A stretch of 64,000 nt of DNA from assembly GCA_027625915.1 (NCBI GenBank), contig JANTQA010000011.1:186001-250000 (forward strand), written 5' to 3'. The stretch comes from Anaeramoeba flamelloides (lineage: Eukaryota > Metamonada > Anaeramoebidae). Shown here piece by piece: positions 63,661 to 64,000 of this stretch. The position numbers and the translations under genes were made by a program. Position 1 is the first letter of the stretch. Every line of letters starts with the position of its first letter. The notes under the pieces were generated by a model, which was not told the DNA's origin, did not search any database, and worked only from the letters and a program-made list of their open reading frames with translations.

Positions 63661-64000
63661 CTTTAATTTGTATTAAAAATTGGAAATAAAAAAAAAAAAA
63701 AAAAAATTTACACCAAGAAATAAGAAACAAAGTTAAAAAGTAACAAAAGTATATTATTTTAAAATGATATTATTCGGATCTTTTTGTTAATGTGGTATTG
63801 GACAGAAGAAAATTCAAATGTGGTTCTAATCGTGTCATTTTTCAAAAGTGAGTACTAAAAGATTTAAAAAGTGATACAGTCGTTGTAAAAAAGTGTGGTT
63901 ACAGTAGTTCCATTCAACTTGTTAATGGTTACCCTTTAAGCATGTTCAAAAGACCAAAAAAATTTTGCTTTAAACATCCCTTAAACATTTTTTTACAACT
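63661..64000. other. Probable intron of the DENN gene to the window edge
   Basis: The sequence directly upstream of the acceptor at 63661-63662 has in-frame stops. No convincing upstream exon is visible before position 64000. Confidence 0.45.

Noticed and set aside
1-64000. tRNA, rRNA or CRISPR features
   Set aside because: Scanned for tRNA B-box-like GGTTCAAATCC/GGTTCGAATCC, rRNA-like conserved tracts and regularly spaced short repeats. Only isolated, unsupported partial matches were seen (e.g. ggttcaaatg at 8263, inside a transposon).

Overview
The window is extremely AT-rich eukaryotic DNA with long A/T homopolymers, short GT..AG introns (about 115-235 bp), TAA/TAG/TGA all acting as stops, and proteins full of Lys/Asn/Glu low-complexity runs. 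The gene repertoire (RGS fused to DUF547, B-box proteins, large trafficking proteins) suggests a free-living amoeboid protist, most like the anaerobic amoeba Anaeramoeba. That placement rests on style and gene content, not on a database search.

Layout. 1-5.3 kb: no gene recognised, one small inverted-repeat element. 5.3-5.8 kb: possible exon(s). 6.24-7.73 kb (+): basic coiled-coil protein. 8.19-8.95 kb: a TTAA-flanked non-autonomous DNA element. 9.88-12.46 kb (+): a four-exon RGS + DUF547 gene. 12.5-18.2 kb: mostly empty, with one TA-flanked MITE and two small exon-like islands. 18.23-18.98 kb (-): acidic low-complexity protein. 23.47-50.0 kb: a head-to-tail duplication of an 11-15 kb unit. 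Each unit carries, on the minus strand, a two-exon gene for a TRIM37-like protein without a RING (B-box 1, B-box 2, coiled coil, tandem MATH-like repeats). The first copy has 4 repeats of 125 residues and the second has 12. The two units differ by clean insertions and deletions, which expose at least three families of non-autonomous transposons with empty sites. 52.17-58.79 kb (+): a MON2 homologue (Golgi/endosome trafficking) with one apparent frameshift in an A24 tract. 61.58-63.66 kb (-): the C-terminal exon of a DENND1-like DENN-domain Rab GEF that runs off the window.

Functionally, the intact genes point to membrane-traffic control (MON2, DENN), G-protein signalling (RGS) and possible ubiquitin/scaffold functions (B-box-MATH). 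There is no sign that they form one pathway. The most unusual part is the 26 kb duplicated locus. In it a repeat-domain gene has expanded by whole 375-bp units, its downstream repeats carry frame-changing indels, and the surrounding DNA records several MITE insertions, recombination deletions and decayed genes.
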